The notes: generated by a model not told the origin, from the sequence alone. Shown: positions 7,639 through 17,274, counted from the stretch's first letter. The stretch is DNA of 35,486 bases from Chitinophagaceae bacterium (GCA_020848815.1 JADLHL010000180.1:1-35486), one strand, 5' to 3'. Numbers and translations: made by a program.

Positions 7639-8607
7639 CTAATGCGTTACAACTGTAAATAAATGCAGCACCGCATTGGTGCCAAGATTAGCTAAGGCGC
7701 TGCTAGCGTTTTGCATGCGTATTCTCACAGTGCTTTGATTGCTATAACCAGCATCTGAAGGGTCAATGCTGTGTGGTGTAAATACTACGGCTCCCCAATT
7801 ACTCGCACCTGTACCGGGCACCAGTTGCGCTACCATTACCCGCACATTGTTGTTGTTGCCTGCAAAAGTGGGCACAATAAAAGCAACGTCTGCAACTTGG
7901 CCTGCATTGAGTGAAACGGTAAATGCGCCACTAGAAAAACCTGACCGCAATGTGGTGCCAGTGTTGCTGAGCATAATGGCCCTTCCTTCACTGGTTAGTT
8001 TGCCATCTACCGTAAGTGTACTGTTGAGGTTGGCAGCACCATCTACCCGTATGGTGCCGTTTACACCAAGGTTGGTGCCTATGAGAGCATTGCCATTTAC
8101 ATTCAATCTGTAGGTACTGCTAAAGTTGGTGCCAATGCCCATGTAGTCGGCTACAAAAGCAGAGCTGTTCAAATAAGTGTTGCCCCCAATTGTAGTTATA
8201 CCTGCAATGGACGCACCGCCAGATATAATTGCACTGGCATCTGTATATATACTACTGGTAGCATGAATGGCGCCGCCCACATCGAGCCGGTAGCTGGGTT
8301 CTGTGTTGTTGATACCTACAAAACCGCTGGTATTAATAATCATTCTTCGGTTATTGTTGGTCCAAAAATCTAAGCCGTTTGTATTTACACCTGCTACTCC
8401 TTTATTGCTGGAAATAGCTGCCATACCATTGGTGCCAAACCTTAAGCTGGCACTATCGCCGGCACCGGTATTCATGTTGCCGGCATCTACCAATACGGTA
8501 CCATTTACCGACAATAAACGAGTGGGATTGCTGGTGCCAATGCCCACATTTTGTGCTAATGCGACAAAGGCTAACAAAACAAGTGAACTTGTGAGAAAAA
8601 GTTTCAT
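7639..8607 (-). CDS. Secreted fibre-like repeat protein
   Basis: The 322-residue product has a clear signal peptide (M-K-L-F-L-T-S-S-L-V-L-L, cleavage near A-L-A-Q). Directly after it comes N-V-G-I-G-T-S-N-P, and similar units recur, for example V-G-I-N-N-T-E-P followed by Y-R-L-D-V-G-G, and M-G-I-G-T-N-F followed by Y-R-L-N-V-N-G. This G-I-G-T-x-x-P plus L-x-V-x-G pattern is typical of Bacteroidota surface proteins that resemble trimeric phage tail-fibre or beta-prism stalks. The C-terminal 90 residues form a separate domain that I do not recognise. No T9SS sorting domain is visible. The frame is open from 8745, but the ATG at 8607 is the one that gives a proper signal peptide. A distant relative lies at 24535-25485. 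Confidence 0.7.
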   Translation of the reverse strand: MKLFLTSSLVLLAFVALAQNVGIGTSNPTRLLSVNGTVLVDAGNMNTGAGDSASLRFGTNGMAAISSNKGVAGVNTNGLDFWTNNNRRMIINTSGFVGINNTEPSYRLDVGGAIHATSSIYTDASAIISGGASIAGITTIGGNTYLNSSAFVADYMGIGTNFSSTYRLNVNGNALIGTNLGVNGTIRVDGAANLNSTLTVDGKLTSEGRAIMLSNTGTTLRSGFSSGAFTVSLNAGQVADVAFIVPTFAGNNNNVRVMVAQLVPGTGASNWGAVVFTPHSIDPSDAGYSNQSTVRIRMQNASSALANLGTNAVLHLFTVVTH

Positions 8608-8774
8608 ACGCAAGTGTTTTGAATGAGTAAAAAAATCATGTGTGCAAAAGAAATTGCAATGATGGATGAAACCTGGATTGGGTTTATAGGGCTGCAACCA
8701 AAATACAATAAATACAGGATTTGTACAAAATCCTGTTTGCTGCATTGGCTTTTGTAAAAGCTGTATACAAAAAA

Positions 8775-8804
8775 CGCCGTGATAACAGGTGGGTTATCAC
8801 GGCG
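8775..8804 (-). terminator. Rho-independent terminator after the GreA/Rnk-type gene
   Basis: CGCCGTGATAAC (8775-8786) pairs perfectly with GTTATCACGGCG (8793-8804), a 12-bp stem with a 6-base loop. On the minus strand it is followed by GTTTTTTG, the expected U-tract, 28 bases after the stop of the leftward gene at 8832. Confidence 0.9.
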
Positions 8805-8831
8805 ATGCTGTTAAGTGTTGACTGACGAATA

Positions 8832-9212
8832 TCAATCGTTTTGTACGGTCACAATTTTTAATTTCTTCAGCCCGGCTGGCATTTTCCAGGTTACTTCTTC
8901 ACCAGCTCTAAACCCAATAATGGCTGCGGCCATGGGCGATAGTACCGATACTTTTTGTGCTTTCATATCGGCCTCGCCGGGCATTACCACCTGAAATACT
9001 TTTTCCTTGCCGGTATCTATATCCAGTATGGTTACGTGTGAACCAATGCGGATGGTGTTATTTGGAAATGCATTGTCTTTTACTACAATGGCCCGGCTTA
9101 CTTCGTAGGCAAGGGTCATTTCATCTGCAGCTACCGTTTGCAGGTTGAGGATGTGCGACAGTTTGTTGTAATCTTCTTCGCAAAGAATAACTGGATTTGT
9201 ATCAGTTTTCAT
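8832..9212 (-). CDS. GreA/GreB-family protein, Rnk-like
   Basis: This 126-residue protein has the C-terminal FKBP-like domain of GreA/GreB elongation factors. Visible marks are V-T-I-L-D-I-D-T-G-K-E, the V-S-V-L-S-P-M-A-A-A-I-I-G segment and the final G-E-E-V-T-W-K-M-P-A-G with a short beta-rich tail. The long coiled-coil N-terminal domain of true GreA is lacking; the first 45 residues are a short helical part, as in Rnk-type regulators that bind RNA polymerase without cleaving the transcript. It is expected to act in the cytoplasm on RNA polymerase. It is a single-gene unit with its own strong terminator and a possible promoter box at 9338-9345. Confidence 0.85.
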   Translation of the reverse strand: MKTDTNPVILCEEDYNKLSHILNLQTVAADEMTLAYEVSRAIVVKDNAFPNNTIRIGSHVTILDIDTGKEKVFQVVMPGEADMKAQKVSVLSPMAAAIIGFRAGEEVTWKMPAGLKKLKIVTVQND

Positions 9213-9337
9213 GATAGCAATGGTTTTATGTAAGAAATAAAAAATTAGAAAGTACCATACCCAACGGCATGGTTGTAGTTGCCGAAAGGTAGTTACCCGG
9301 GAAAGACGATATAATTAAGGCGCATTGGCATGAGCAG

Positions 9338-9345
9338 CAAATATA
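9338..9345 (-). promoter_or_regulatory. Possible Bacteroidota -7 box
   Basis: Read on the minus strand this is TATATTTG, an exact match to the Bacteroidota consensus TAnnTTTG. It lies about 125 bases before the start of the Rnk-like gene. I find no good TTTG box at -33, so it could be a chance match. Confidence 0.3.
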
Positions 9346-9492
9346 GTCACTCCTGTGGGCATGTGTTGTTAAAGAGCAGGTTTAATGGCCTGCCTGCAAT
9401 AAGCTGGTCGCAAATAATGACCAATGCATGACGAAGATTGATTGATTAGGTAGCCAATGTTGATCATGCATGAAAAAAATGAAATAGAACGG

Positions 9493-9822
9493 TCACCCTT
9501 TAATCATGGTGAGCATCATTTTAAAGGCCTGAGTGGCTTTCAGCGAATGCGGAATATTGGCAGGCATCAGCAGGCATTGGCCGGTGCGCAGCAAGTGCGG
9601 TATGGTACCGATGGTTATAGTAGCTTCTCCATCCAACAGTTGTACCAATGCAGCATGCGGTGAGCTGTGTTCGGCCAGGCCTTCGCCGCTATCAAACGCA
9701 AACAGAGAAATATTCCCGGCTTCATTTTTCAGTATCGTTTTGCTTACCACTGATCCGCTGGCATAGTCAATGTGGTGAGCAGCTACAAAAGGCTGTACAT
9801 TATTATCTGCAACTGTATTCAT
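9493..9822 (-). CDS. Small cupin-domain protein
   Basis: The product is a single-domain cupin of 109 residues. The first cupin motif is recognisable around E-H-S-S-P-H-A-A-L-V-Q-L-L-D-G-E (residues about 51-66) and the second around L-L-M-P-A-N-I-P-H-S-L (about 87-97). Metal ligands are probably the two His and the Glu of motif 1 and the His of motif 2. The length and the P-x-x-x-P-H pattern are typical of small cupins that bind a metal and act as sensors, isomerases or dioxygenases. The ligand is unknown. It is isolated, with 280 bases before the next gene downstream and 188 bases before the divergent sigma factor gene. Confidence 0.8.
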   Translation of the reverse strand: MNTVADNNVQPFVAAHHIDYASGSVVSKTILKNEAGNISLFAFDSGEGLAEHSSPHAALVQLLDGEATITIGTIPHLLRTGQCLLMPANIPHSLKATQAFKMMLTMIKG

Positions 9823-9995
9823 GGTGGCTGGTATGTTTATAAACGATAAAAATACCAGCCGCGGCGTGGCCGTTTTGTGCTTTCAATCATAATGGAAAAC
9901 AGAAGGCGGAATTGTACCGTATGGAAACCCATGTAACTGTGGCCGGCTGGAGCATGAGCACAGCACAGTAAAAAATCAGTATTTGGCAAGTTGCT

Positions 9996-10003
9996 TAGTT
10001 TTG
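9996..10003 (+). promoter_or_regulatory. TAnnTTTG-like box next to the sigma factor start
   Basis: TAGTTTTG fits the Bacteroidota -7 consensus. It ends 7 bases before the TTG start at 10011, so if used it would give an almost leaderless mRNA, or it would favour the later TTG at 10035. No clear -33 box is seen at the right distance. Confidence 0.25.
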
Positions 10004-10010
10004 ACTCAAT

Positions 10011-10628
10011 TTGTCACCATCGGAGATCGATTGCTTGGAAGACAACCTACTGCATAATGAGAAAGACCTGCTATGTAAGGTAGCTGACGGTGATGCCCTG
10101 GCATTTCGTCAATTGTTCAACCATTACCGAAACAAAATTTATTCGTTGGGTATGTACCTGACCAAATCTGAAACGCTGGCCGAAGAAATTGTGCAAGATG
10201 TTTTCATGAAGGTGTGGGAAAAAAGGGCTGAGCTGGTTGATATTCAGCAATTCAATAGTTGGCTGCGAAGGGTGGCTAAAAACACTTGTAGCAATTACCT
10301 GAGAGATTTGGCAGTGGAAAGACTGGCCATGAACAAATTGTCGGAAAAGCAGGATGCCTTGGCTGCCTCTGTGGAAAGCAATGTAATAGAGAAAGAATAC
10401 CGGCAAATACTGGAAGAAGCCTTGCAACGGCTACCTCCACAACAAAAAAAAGTATACATACTAAGCCGGCAGGCAGGCAAGAAGCAGGAAGAAATAGCCC
10501 GGGAAATGAACATCTCTTTGTACACCGTAAAAGAGTACCTCAAATTGGCCCAGCGATCTGTACGCCAATACATTGCGCAAAGAATTGAATTGGTAGTAGC
10601 CGCAGCTGTTCTGCTGTATCTGAAATAA
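10011..10628 (+). CDS. ECF sigma factor of the SusCD/FecIR type
   Basis: This is a sigma-70 factor of the extracytoplasmic-function group, 205 residues as drawn. Region 2 runs from about F-R-Q-L-F-N-H-Y-R (residue 34) through E-E-I-V-Q-D-V-F-M-K-V-W. Region 4 runs from about L-P-P-Q-Q-K-K-V-Y to V-K-E-Y-L-K-L-A, with the helix-turn-helix at E-E-I-A-R-E-M-N-I-S. The start is unusual: a TGA stands in frame at 10002-10004 and no ATG occurs before residue 48, which is inside region 2. Translation must therefore begin at TTG 10011, TTG 10035 or another non-ATG codon. The next gene is its FecR anti-sigma factor and the target is probably the susC promoter downstream. Confidence 0.9.
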   Translation: MSPSEIDCLEDNLLHNEKDLLCKVADGDALAFRQLFNHYRNKIYSLGMYLTKSETLAEEIVQDVFMKVWEKRAELVDIQQFNSWLRRVAKNTCSNYLRDLAVERLAMNKLSEKQDALAASVESNVIEKEYRQILEEALQRLPPQQKKVYILSRQAGKKQEEIAREMNISLYTVKEYLKLAQRSVRQYIAQRIELVVAAAVLLYLK

Positions 10629-10706
10629 TTTTTTCTTGTCTACCCCCTCCTTTTTTTCGTTGGCGTGTCTTAGTAGGAGGGAAATATTTTCCCAACAACG
10701 AATTGT

Positions 10707-11900
10707 ATGGCCATGACGACAAATGAGCAAAGGCTGGAAGTGCTTTTTGACAAGTATATCCAACAGTCAATAAGTGCGACGGAAGAGCAGGAGCTGATGG
10801 CTTTGCTCGCCGATGCTTCTTTGGCTGCCAAGCGGGAAGCGCTGATTGAAAAAGTATATGACAATAGCACCGCGGATTTCAGTTTAACCCCCGAACAGTC
10901 TGATTCCATTTTTACCGCCATTATCCAGCCATCTTTACCGCAAACCAGGCAGGCCCCTATTGTAAAATTCCAGTGGAAACGCTGGGCTGTAGCTGCATCT
11001 ATTCTCGCAGCCATTGCTTTTGGCGGGTATTTTATCCTCAGCAAAAACATTGCTCATCAGCAAGATGAATCTACTGCTGGCACACGGTCAGATGTAAAAG
11101 CACCTGCTACCAACAAAGCAATGATTACGCTTTCGAACGGGCAAAGTATTTACCTGGACAGTGTGGCAAACGGGCAACTATTGCAACAAAACGGGATTGA
11201 GATTGTAAAGCTTGCCGATGGTAAAATTGTTTATAAAGGCACTACTACCGAAGTATTGTACAACACACTCACCAATCCACGGGGCAGCAAAGTAATTGAT
11301 ATGGCATTGGCAGATGGTAGCCATGTATGGCTCAATGCCGGTTCCTCTATTTCATTTCCACTGGCATTTGTAGGCAAGGAAAGAAAAGTGTCCATTACCG
11401 GCGAAGCTTATTTTGAGGTAGCCAAAAATGCCGCTGCACCTTTTATAGTAGATATAAACGGAAAGTGCCATGTAGAAGTGCTGGGTACGCATTTCAATGT
11501 AAATGCTTATACCGATGAATCGGCGATAAAAACTACACTGTTAGAAGGTAGTGTAAGAGTGACAGCATCGGCTTCAAAAATATCGAAGCTGATTGAGCCT
11601 GGCCAACAGGCACAGTTGCATGCCAACGACCATTTTACTATACAAAAGAATGCTCCTATAGATGAAGTAATGGCATGGAAAAATGGCTATCTGAATTTCA
11701 ACAATGCAGATCTGCCAACCGTAATGCGAAAATTAGAACGGTGGTACAATATTCAAGTGATGTATGAAGGAGAAGTACCGAGGCGTTCGTTTGGAGGAGA
11801 AATTCAAAATAGTCTTACACTCTCTCAAGTGCTGCACATATTAGAAAAAAATAACGTCCGATTTAAGGTAGACGGAAATAAACTGATTGTAAATAACTAA
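10707..11900 (+). CDS. FecR-family anti-sigma factor
   Basis: This 397-residue inner-membrane regulator has an N-terminal cytoplasmic helical part (about 1-90) that should hold the sigma factor. A single transmembrane helix lies at about 93-111. The periplasmic FecR domain (about 188-288) contains the typical L-A-D-G-S-H-V-W-L-N-A-G-S-S-I segment and G-E-A-Y-F-E-V-A. A DUF4974 domain follows at about 325-395 (L-N-F-N-N-A-D-L with K-L-E-R-W-Y). It lies 78 bases after the sigma gene. In such systems the STN domain of a loaded SusC touches the FecR domain and releases the sigma factor; here the STN partner is the next gene, so all three parts are present in order. Confidence 0.93.
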   Translation: MAMTTNEQRLEVLFDKYIQQSISATEEQELMALLADASLAAKREALIEKVYDNSTADFSLTPEQSDSIFTAIIQPSLPQTRQAPIVKFQWKRWAVAASILAAIAFGGYFILSKNIAHQQDESTAGTRSDVKAPATNKAMITLSNGQSIYLDSVANGQLLQQNGIEIVKLADGKIVYKGTTTEVLYNTLTNPRGSKVIDMALADGSHVWLNAGSSISFPLAFVGKERKVSITGEAYFEVAKNAAAPFIVDINGKCHVEVLGTHFNVNAYTDESAIKTTLLEGSVRVTASASKISKLIEPGQQAQLHANDHFTIQKNAPIDEVMAWKNGYLNFNNADLPTVMRKLERWYNIQVMYEGEVPRRSFGGEIQNSLTLSQVLHILEKNNVRFKVDGNKLIVNN

Positions 11901-12036
11901 TCGATTGCTCACACTGCCAATTCTTCCCACTTTCCATTTAGTCAACTTCTATGCTGAGTGAAAAAACGAGTTGAATTATAGAAGAAACAACGGACCGGAA
12001 TCATTTATTCTTTTTTAAACCAAACACTGCAACGCT

Positions 12037-15000
12037 ATGCAATTCTTCAGGTATGGCAGATTCAGACCTATGGGTCTAAAACGGCTCGCCATGAAAACGC
12101 CGATTGTGCTGCTAACAGCCATTTTACTTCTTACATCAGTAGGTGCAAACGCCCAACGGGTAAGCCTCTCTGGTAAAAACGTTCCCTTAAAACAAGTGTT
12201 TGAGTCAATCAAGACACAAACTGGCTACGTGTTCTTTTACGACATGGCCTTGATTAACCAGGCCGGACCTGTTTCCGTTGATCTGAAAAACGTAACTGTT
12301 GAAGCCGCGTTGAATCAGATTTTTACGAATCTCCCGCTGACCTGGATGTTGGAAAACAAAACCATCACTATTGTAAAAAAACCGGAGGATGCGCCTAAGG
12401 CAACCACAACAGGCTCTAGCAGTACATCAAATGCTACAGTAACCGTAAAAGGTGTAGTAAGAGAAGAAGGCGGAGCGCCGCTGCAAGGAGCATCTGTATT
12501 GCTGAAAGGCACTGCAAAAGGTGTAAATACCGATGCCAACGGACAATTTGAAATTGAAGTGCCCGACAACTCATCCAAAATATTGGTGATTTCATATGTG
12601 GGTATGGAAGAAAGAGAGATTAATGTGGCAGACAAAACCGCTGTACAAGTAGTGCTCAACAAAAGAGAAGTACTGCAAGAAGAAGTGGTGGTGGTAGGTT
12701 ACGGCACGCAAAAGAAAACATCTGTAACAGGTGCTGTGGCACAAATAGGCACTAAAGAACTGCAGGCCGCTCCGGTATCCAATGCTTCTCAGTTGCTGGT
12801 GGGCCGCATGCCAGGTCTCATTACCAAAACGGCTTCATCATTGCCCGGCAGCGATGCTGCTGCATTACAAATCAGGGGCTATGGTAATGCACTGATTATT
12901 GTGGATGGTTTGCCCACACCTTTCAACAGAATTGATCCCAACGATATTGAATCCATTTCTATTTTGAAAGATGCCTCTGCTGCCATTTACGGAGCAAGAG
13001 CCGGTAATGGTGTAATACTGGTAACCACTAAGCGGGGAAAATCCGGAGCGCCACAAATTTCGTATACCGGCAACTACACTTTTCAAATGCCCTCGGCCTT
13101 TCAAAATACAGTGAATGCCGGCGACTATGCAGAATTGCGCAGAGAGGCAGCTCTCAACTATCAGCAGAGCCCCGGCGAGTTTACGCCAGAAGTGGTGCAA
13201 AAGTTTAAAGAAGGTACCGAGCCTAATTATCGGTCTTACAACTGGAGAGATGCATTGTTCCGCACAGGTGCACCTATGATGCAACACAGCGTAACAGCCA
13301 GCGGTGGTACACAAGGGTTGAAATACTTTGGTTCTTTTGGCTATACCGATCAGGAAAGTGTATTCACTTCACCCGATTACTATTACAAGCGATACAATGC
13401 TCGTTTGAACCTCGATGCCACCATTGCTAAAAACCTCAGCCTGCGGTTTGATATGCAATACCGTTGGCAGCAAAGCCAGCGGGTGAGTACGGTAGAAGAT
13501 ATCATGGTTGATTTCAGTACCGCACAGCCTCGCTATTCTCCCTTCTTGCCCGATCCAACCAGAAATGCCTACTCAGGTTTTCAGGGAAGAAACCCCGTAC
13601 TGCGTACACAGGCCGACCGTACCGGCTATAACCGAACCAGCTCTAACTTTTTTAATGGTCAGGTTGGGCTGAGCTATAAAGTACCTTTTGTAGAAGGGCT
13701 CCGGGTGGGTGCTGACCTGCTGATTAGTCAGTCTGCTGATTATTACAAAACATTTAGTTTGCCTGCAGAAGTGTACAACTATGATTGGGAAACCCAAGCA
13801 TACACACTCTTGGGCAATCAGGGAAACTTTATCAACCTGAGAGAGCGGATTGAGCGGTTCTATCAGATATACCCCATGCTCAAAATAAATTACGACAGAA
13901 CATTTGGCTCTCATAAAATCAGCGCCTTTGCATTGGCAGAGCAATTGCAAAACGGAGGCAACTCTGTGATGGCTTATCGCCAGAACCTGCTATCGCAAGA
14001 AATTCAACAATTGTATGCAGGCGGTGTAGATTTTCAGGATAATAATGGAACACAAAGCCAGGATGCACGTATTGCCTATGTGGGCAAGCTGAATTACGAA
14101 TATGCCGGCAAATACCTGACAGAATTTATCCTTCGTGCCGATGCCAGCGCCAACTTCCCTGCCAACTCACGTTGGGGCTATTTCCCCGGCGTATCTGTAG
14201 GTTGGGTGTTTAGCAGAGAAAAGTTTATGGATAAGGCCAGCTCATGGTTGAGCAACGGTAAGCTCAGGCTTTCGTATGGTCAATCGGGCAATGATAATAC
14301 CAGCCAGTTCAGCTACCTGACTGGTTACGAAATCAACTCCAGCTATATCATTGGCAATACCAACTACCGAACCATTACTACTTCTGGCCTTGCTAATCCG
14401 AATATTACATGGGAGAAAATCACCAACTTCAATGCCGGTTTAGATCTGTCGTTTTTCAGAGGAAAACTGTCTTTCGAGGGTAACGTGTTTTATCGCATCC
14501 GTGATGGTATCCTTGGTATTCCTCAGCGTACAATTCCTTCCACTTTTGGTGCTGTTTTGCCTCCTGAAAACATCAACAAGCAAAGCAATCGTGGCTTCGA
14601 ATTCATGTTCACGTATCGCCCCAAAATTGGTGCTGTTGATTTTACGTTTGTTCCCACGTTTACCGTTTCCAAAAACAAATGGGAATTCTTTGATGAGGAA
14701 GATTTTACCGACCCTGATCAAAAGCGGATTTCTCAAAGAACGGGAAGGTCTGCAAACCTGGCATTCGGCTACCTCACTGATGGCATATTTATGACGCAGG
14801 AAGAAATCAATAAGCTTACCTACAATCAGGATCAAAACGGCAACACTACGCTGAAGCCGGGCGACATCAAAATTATTGATCGTAACAACGATGGTGTCAT
14901 CGACTTTAAAGATCAGGATGTAATAGGAAAGGGCTCGTTGCCTGAGTTGGTTTATAGCCTGTCTATGGGAGCTGCATGGAAAGGATTATCGATAGAAATG

Positions 15001-15453
15001 CTTTGGCAAGGTGCCACCGGCTTTAATTTTTACGTAGCTGGTTCTGCGGCGTCTATGTTTTCCAATGAATCTATACCACACGACTATCATTATACATATC
15101 GCTGGCAGCCCGATCCAAACGATCCTACCAGAAACATCAATCCCAATGCACAGCTGCCCGCAGCCTCTTTGGGCCTGAACCAAAACAATGGTAAGACCTC
15201 CGATTTTTGGATGAAGGACCCAACCTTTATTCGGTTGCGTAATGTGAATGTTTCTTACAACCTGACCGGAAATTGGGTGAAGAAAGCCGGATTCAAAAAC
15301 CTGCAGGTATTTGCATCAGCTACCAACCTCATCACTTTTAGCAAGTTGGGTATTTATAAAAACACTTTTGATCCCGATGCCGATGTGAATGGAAATGGAC
15401 GTAACTATCCCATCCACAAAAACTTTTCCGGCGGCATCAGATTCACGCTTTAA
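12037..15453 (+). CDS. SusC/RagA-type TonB-dependent transporter with STN domain
   Basis: This 1138-residue outer-membrane transporter should import oligosaccharides using TonB energy. After a signal peptide (hydrophobic core about 21-38, cleavage near A-N-A-Q-R-V) comes an STN domain (about 40-115), the part that signals to FecR. A carboxypeptidase-regulatory-like domain follows (about 131-210: G-V-V-R-E-E-G-G-A-P-L-Q-G-A). The region V-V-V-V-G-Y-G-T-Q-K-K, standard in SusC proteins, comes next, then the plug (I-R-G-Y-G-N-A-L-I-I-V-D-G) and a 22-strand-type barrel ending in F-T-L. Length is normal for an STN-bearing SusC. ATG 12037 gives a basic extension of 18 residues; ATG 12091 is an alternative. 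The susD gene follows after 11 bases. A possible stem, CTTCTAT (11946-11952) with ATAGAAG (11978-11984), lies in the leader. Confidence 0.96.
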   Translation: MQFFRYGRFRPMGLKRLAMKTPIVLLTAILLLTSVGANAQRVSLSGKNVPLKQVFESIKTQTGYVFFYDMALINQAGPVSVDLKNVTVEAALNQIFTNLPLTWMLENKTITIVKKPEDAPKATTTGSSSTSNATVTVKGVVREEGGAPLQGASVLLKGTAKGVNTDANGQFEIEVPDNSSKILVISYVGMEEREINVADKTAVQVVLNKREVLQEEVVVVGYGTQKKTSVTGAVAQIGTKELQAAPVSNASQLLVGRMPGLITKTASSLPGSDAAALQIRGYGNALIIVDGLPTPFNRIDPNDIESISILKDASAAIYGARAGNGVILVTTKRGKSGAPQISYTGNYTFQMPSAFQNTVNAGDYAELRREAALNYQQSPGEFTPEVVQKFKEGTEPNYRSYNWRDALFRTGAPMMQHSVTASGGTQGLKYFGSFGYTDQESVFTSPDYYYKRYNARLNLDATIAKNLSLRFDMQYRWQQSQRVSTVEDIMVDFSTAQPRYSPFLPDPTRNAYSGFQGRNPVLRTQADRTGYNRTSSNFFNGQVGLSYKVPFVEGLRVGADLLISQSADYYKTFSLPAEVYNYDWETQAYTLLGNQGNFINLRERIERFYQIYPMLKINYDRTFGSHKISAFALAEQLQNGGNSVMAYRQNLLSQEIQQLYAGGVDFQDNNGTQSQDARIAYVGKLNYEYAGKYLTEFILRADASANFPANSRWGYFPGVSVGWVFSREKFMDKASSWLSNGKLRLSYGQSGNDNTSQFSYLTGYEINSSYIIGNTNYRTITTSGLANPNITWEKITNFNAGLDLSFFRGKLSFEGNVFYRIRDGILGIPQRTIPSTFGAVLPPENINKQSNRGFEFMFTYRPKIGAVDFTFVPTFTVSKNKWEFFDEEDFTDPDQKRISQRTGRSANLAFGYLTDGIFMTQEEINKLTYNQDQNGNTTLKPGDIKIIDRNNDGVIDFKDQDVIGKGSLPELVYSLSMGAAWKGLSIEMLWQGATGFNFYVAGSAASMFSNESIPHDYHYTYRWQPDPNDPTRNINPNAQLPAASLGLNQNNGKTSDFWMKDPTFIRLRNVNVSYNLTGNWVKKAGFKNLQVFASATNLITFSKLGIYKNTFDPDADVNGNGRNYPIHKNFSGGIRFTL

Positions 15454-15464
15454 TAACACTGAAA

Positions 15465-17258
15465 ATGTTTGATATGAAAAAAGCGCTTATTGTTTGCATG
15501 ACCTTTGCCTTGTGGGGTTGCTCCAAGGTGCTGGATATACAACCACTGGACAGAATTTCTGAATCAGCTCTTTTTAAAGACAAAAACCTGATTGAAGCCA
15601 ACCTGCTCAACCTGTACGATAAAACACGTTTTCAGGAACTGGGCAACCAGGAAAACTTCCGCATGGGCAACCTGGCCGGTATTGGCGGCGAAGCCAGACC
15701 TTTTGGCGACTGGCAGGATCCCTTCATTGTTTCTTTCAGAAACTGGGATGTATCTACCGGCGCAGGTCTTTTTGACTATTGGGCCTATAATGTCATCCGT
15801 GAAATAAATGAATTCATTGCGGGTGTTGGAAGTTCTACATTAGAAGAACCATACAAGGTTCAGAAAATAGCCGAAGCACGTTTCTTGCGTGGTTTCATTT
15901 ACCACCAAATGGTAAAGCGTTTCGGCGGTGTACCCATTGTTACCAAAGTATATAAGTTGGATGATCCTCAAGAGGAATTGTTTCCTGCAAGAAACAAAGA
16001 GGCTGAGGTGTACGACTTTATAGGTAAAGAAATGGACGAAATTGCACAAGTACTTCCTGCTACTTATCCTGATAGGGATTATGGACGTCCCACCAAATTT
16101 GCAGCCTTGGCACTTAAGAGCCGTGCCATGTTGTATGCTGGTAGCATTGCCCAATTTGGTACTGTATATGCCGATGGTATTACGGGTATTCCTTCATCAG
16201 AAGCTACCCGCTATTATACAGCTGCGCTGGATGCTTCTCAGCAAATTATGAATCAACCTACCATTGCGTTGTACAATAAAGTGCCTTCCGATCCGGTAAA
16301 AAACTTCGGGCAGCTGTTTACTGATGAAGCACAAAACCCCGAAATCATTTTTGCAGTACGGTGGGATGCTAAATTGCTGAAAGGTCACTCTTGGGACAAC
16401 CTCTGTACACCTGCTGGTTTTAGTTCTGGTTGGAACTCGAACTTCGGCGTGTTTGTTGATTTGCTCGAACTGTTCGATTTTCAGGATGGCGGCTCAGGTG
16501 TAATTCCCCGCAATCAGTTTGTGGCATCGAGAACGTGGCGTGCCGACTCGCTGTTTGGTCGCCGCGATCCTCGCTTCAGGGCTTCTGTTTTCTATCCTGA
16601 GTGTACTTGGCAAGGCAAAAAAGTGTTTTTCCAAACCAGCACTATCTACACCAATCCAGCTACCGGTTTACGAACCACCAGCACCAGCGAAACTTTCATG
16701 ATTCCCAATTCAGTTTCAGCTGAGTTTCCCGATGGATTTTTTGGCAAAGGACCATTGCGCAATACGCAACGTACCGGTATGCTCATTCGCAAACGGGTTG
16801 ACGAAAGTCTGCTACCTGCTGCCAGTGGCCAGTCAAGCACCGATTTCATTGTGTTCCGTTTTGCAGAAATATTGCTCAACTACGCTGAAGCAGCGTTTTA
16901 TCTCAACAGAACAGAAGATGCCAGAACTGCCATCAACAGAGTTCGTCAAAGAGCTGGTATGCCTGCCCGTACTGCTATCACCGAAGCCAACATTCGCCAG
17001 GAAAGACAAGTAGAACTGGCGTTTGAAGAACACCGCTATTGGGATTTGCGCAGGTGGCGTATTGCAGAGCAAGTACTGCACAACAGGCGCCTGCAGGGTT
17101 TTGACTTTGTATACGACTTCGATACCAAGCGATACAGGGTGACCCTGAAAAATGCAGAAAGCCAAGCCAGAACTTTCTTGCCCCGGCACTATTATTTCCC
17201 ATTGGGTATTGGAAGAACGGCAGACAATCCTAAACTGATAGAAAACCCCTTGTATTAA
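15465..17258 (+). CDS. SusD/RagB-type outer-membrane glycan-binding lipoprotein
   Basis: This 597-residue lipoprotein is the binding lid of the SusC transporter. The N-terminus has a type II signal peptide ending in L-W-G-C, so the mature protein starts at Cys of C-S-K-V-L-D-I-Q-P. The SusD-like N-terminal TPR part follows (A-R-F-L-R-G-F-I-Y-H-Q-M-V-K-R-F-G-G-V-P). The RagB/SusD C-terminal domain ends with the usual run F-R-F-A-E-I-L-L-N-Y-A-E-A and E-R-Q-V-E-L-A-F-E-E-H-R-Y-W-D-L-R-R-W. ATG 15465 is drawn; ATG 15474 (M-K-K-A-L-I) is equally likely and gives a tidier signal. It forms an operon with susC. The specific glycan cannot be read from the sequence. Confidence 0.95.
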   Translation: MFDMKKALIVCMTFALWGCSKVLDIQPLDRISESALFKDKNLIEANLLNLYDKTRFQELGNQENFRMGNLAGIGGEARPFGDWQDPFIVSFRNWDVSTGAGLFDYWAYNVIREINEFIAGVGSSTLEEPYKVQKIAEARFLRGFIYHQMVKRFGGVPIVTKVYKLDDPQEELFPARNKEAEVYDFIGKEMDEIAQVLPATYPDRDYGRPTKFAALALKSRAMLYAGSIAQFGTVYADGITGIPSSEATRYYTAALDASQQIMNQPTIALYNKVPSDPVKNFGQLFTDEAQNPEIIFAVRWDAKLLKGHSWDNLCTPAGFSSGWNSNFGVFVDLLELFDFQDGGSGVIPRNQFVASRTWRADSLFGRRDPRFRASVFYPECTWQGKKVFFQTSTIYTNPATGLRTTSTSETFMIPNSVSAEFPDGFFGKGPLRNTQRTGMLIRKRVDESLLPAASGQSSTDFIVFRFAEILLNYAEAAFYLNRTEDARTAINRVRQRAGMPARTAITEANIRQERQVELAFEEHRYWDLRRWRIAEQVLHNRRLQGFDFVYDFDTKRYRVTLKNAESQARTFLPRHYYFPLGIGRTADNPKLIENPLY

Positions 17259-17274
17259 TTACCGATATCAAACA

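Noticed and set aside
7639-8607. Prophage tail fibre
   Set aside because: The protein has a signal peptide and stands among unrelated chromosomal genes with no other phage functions.
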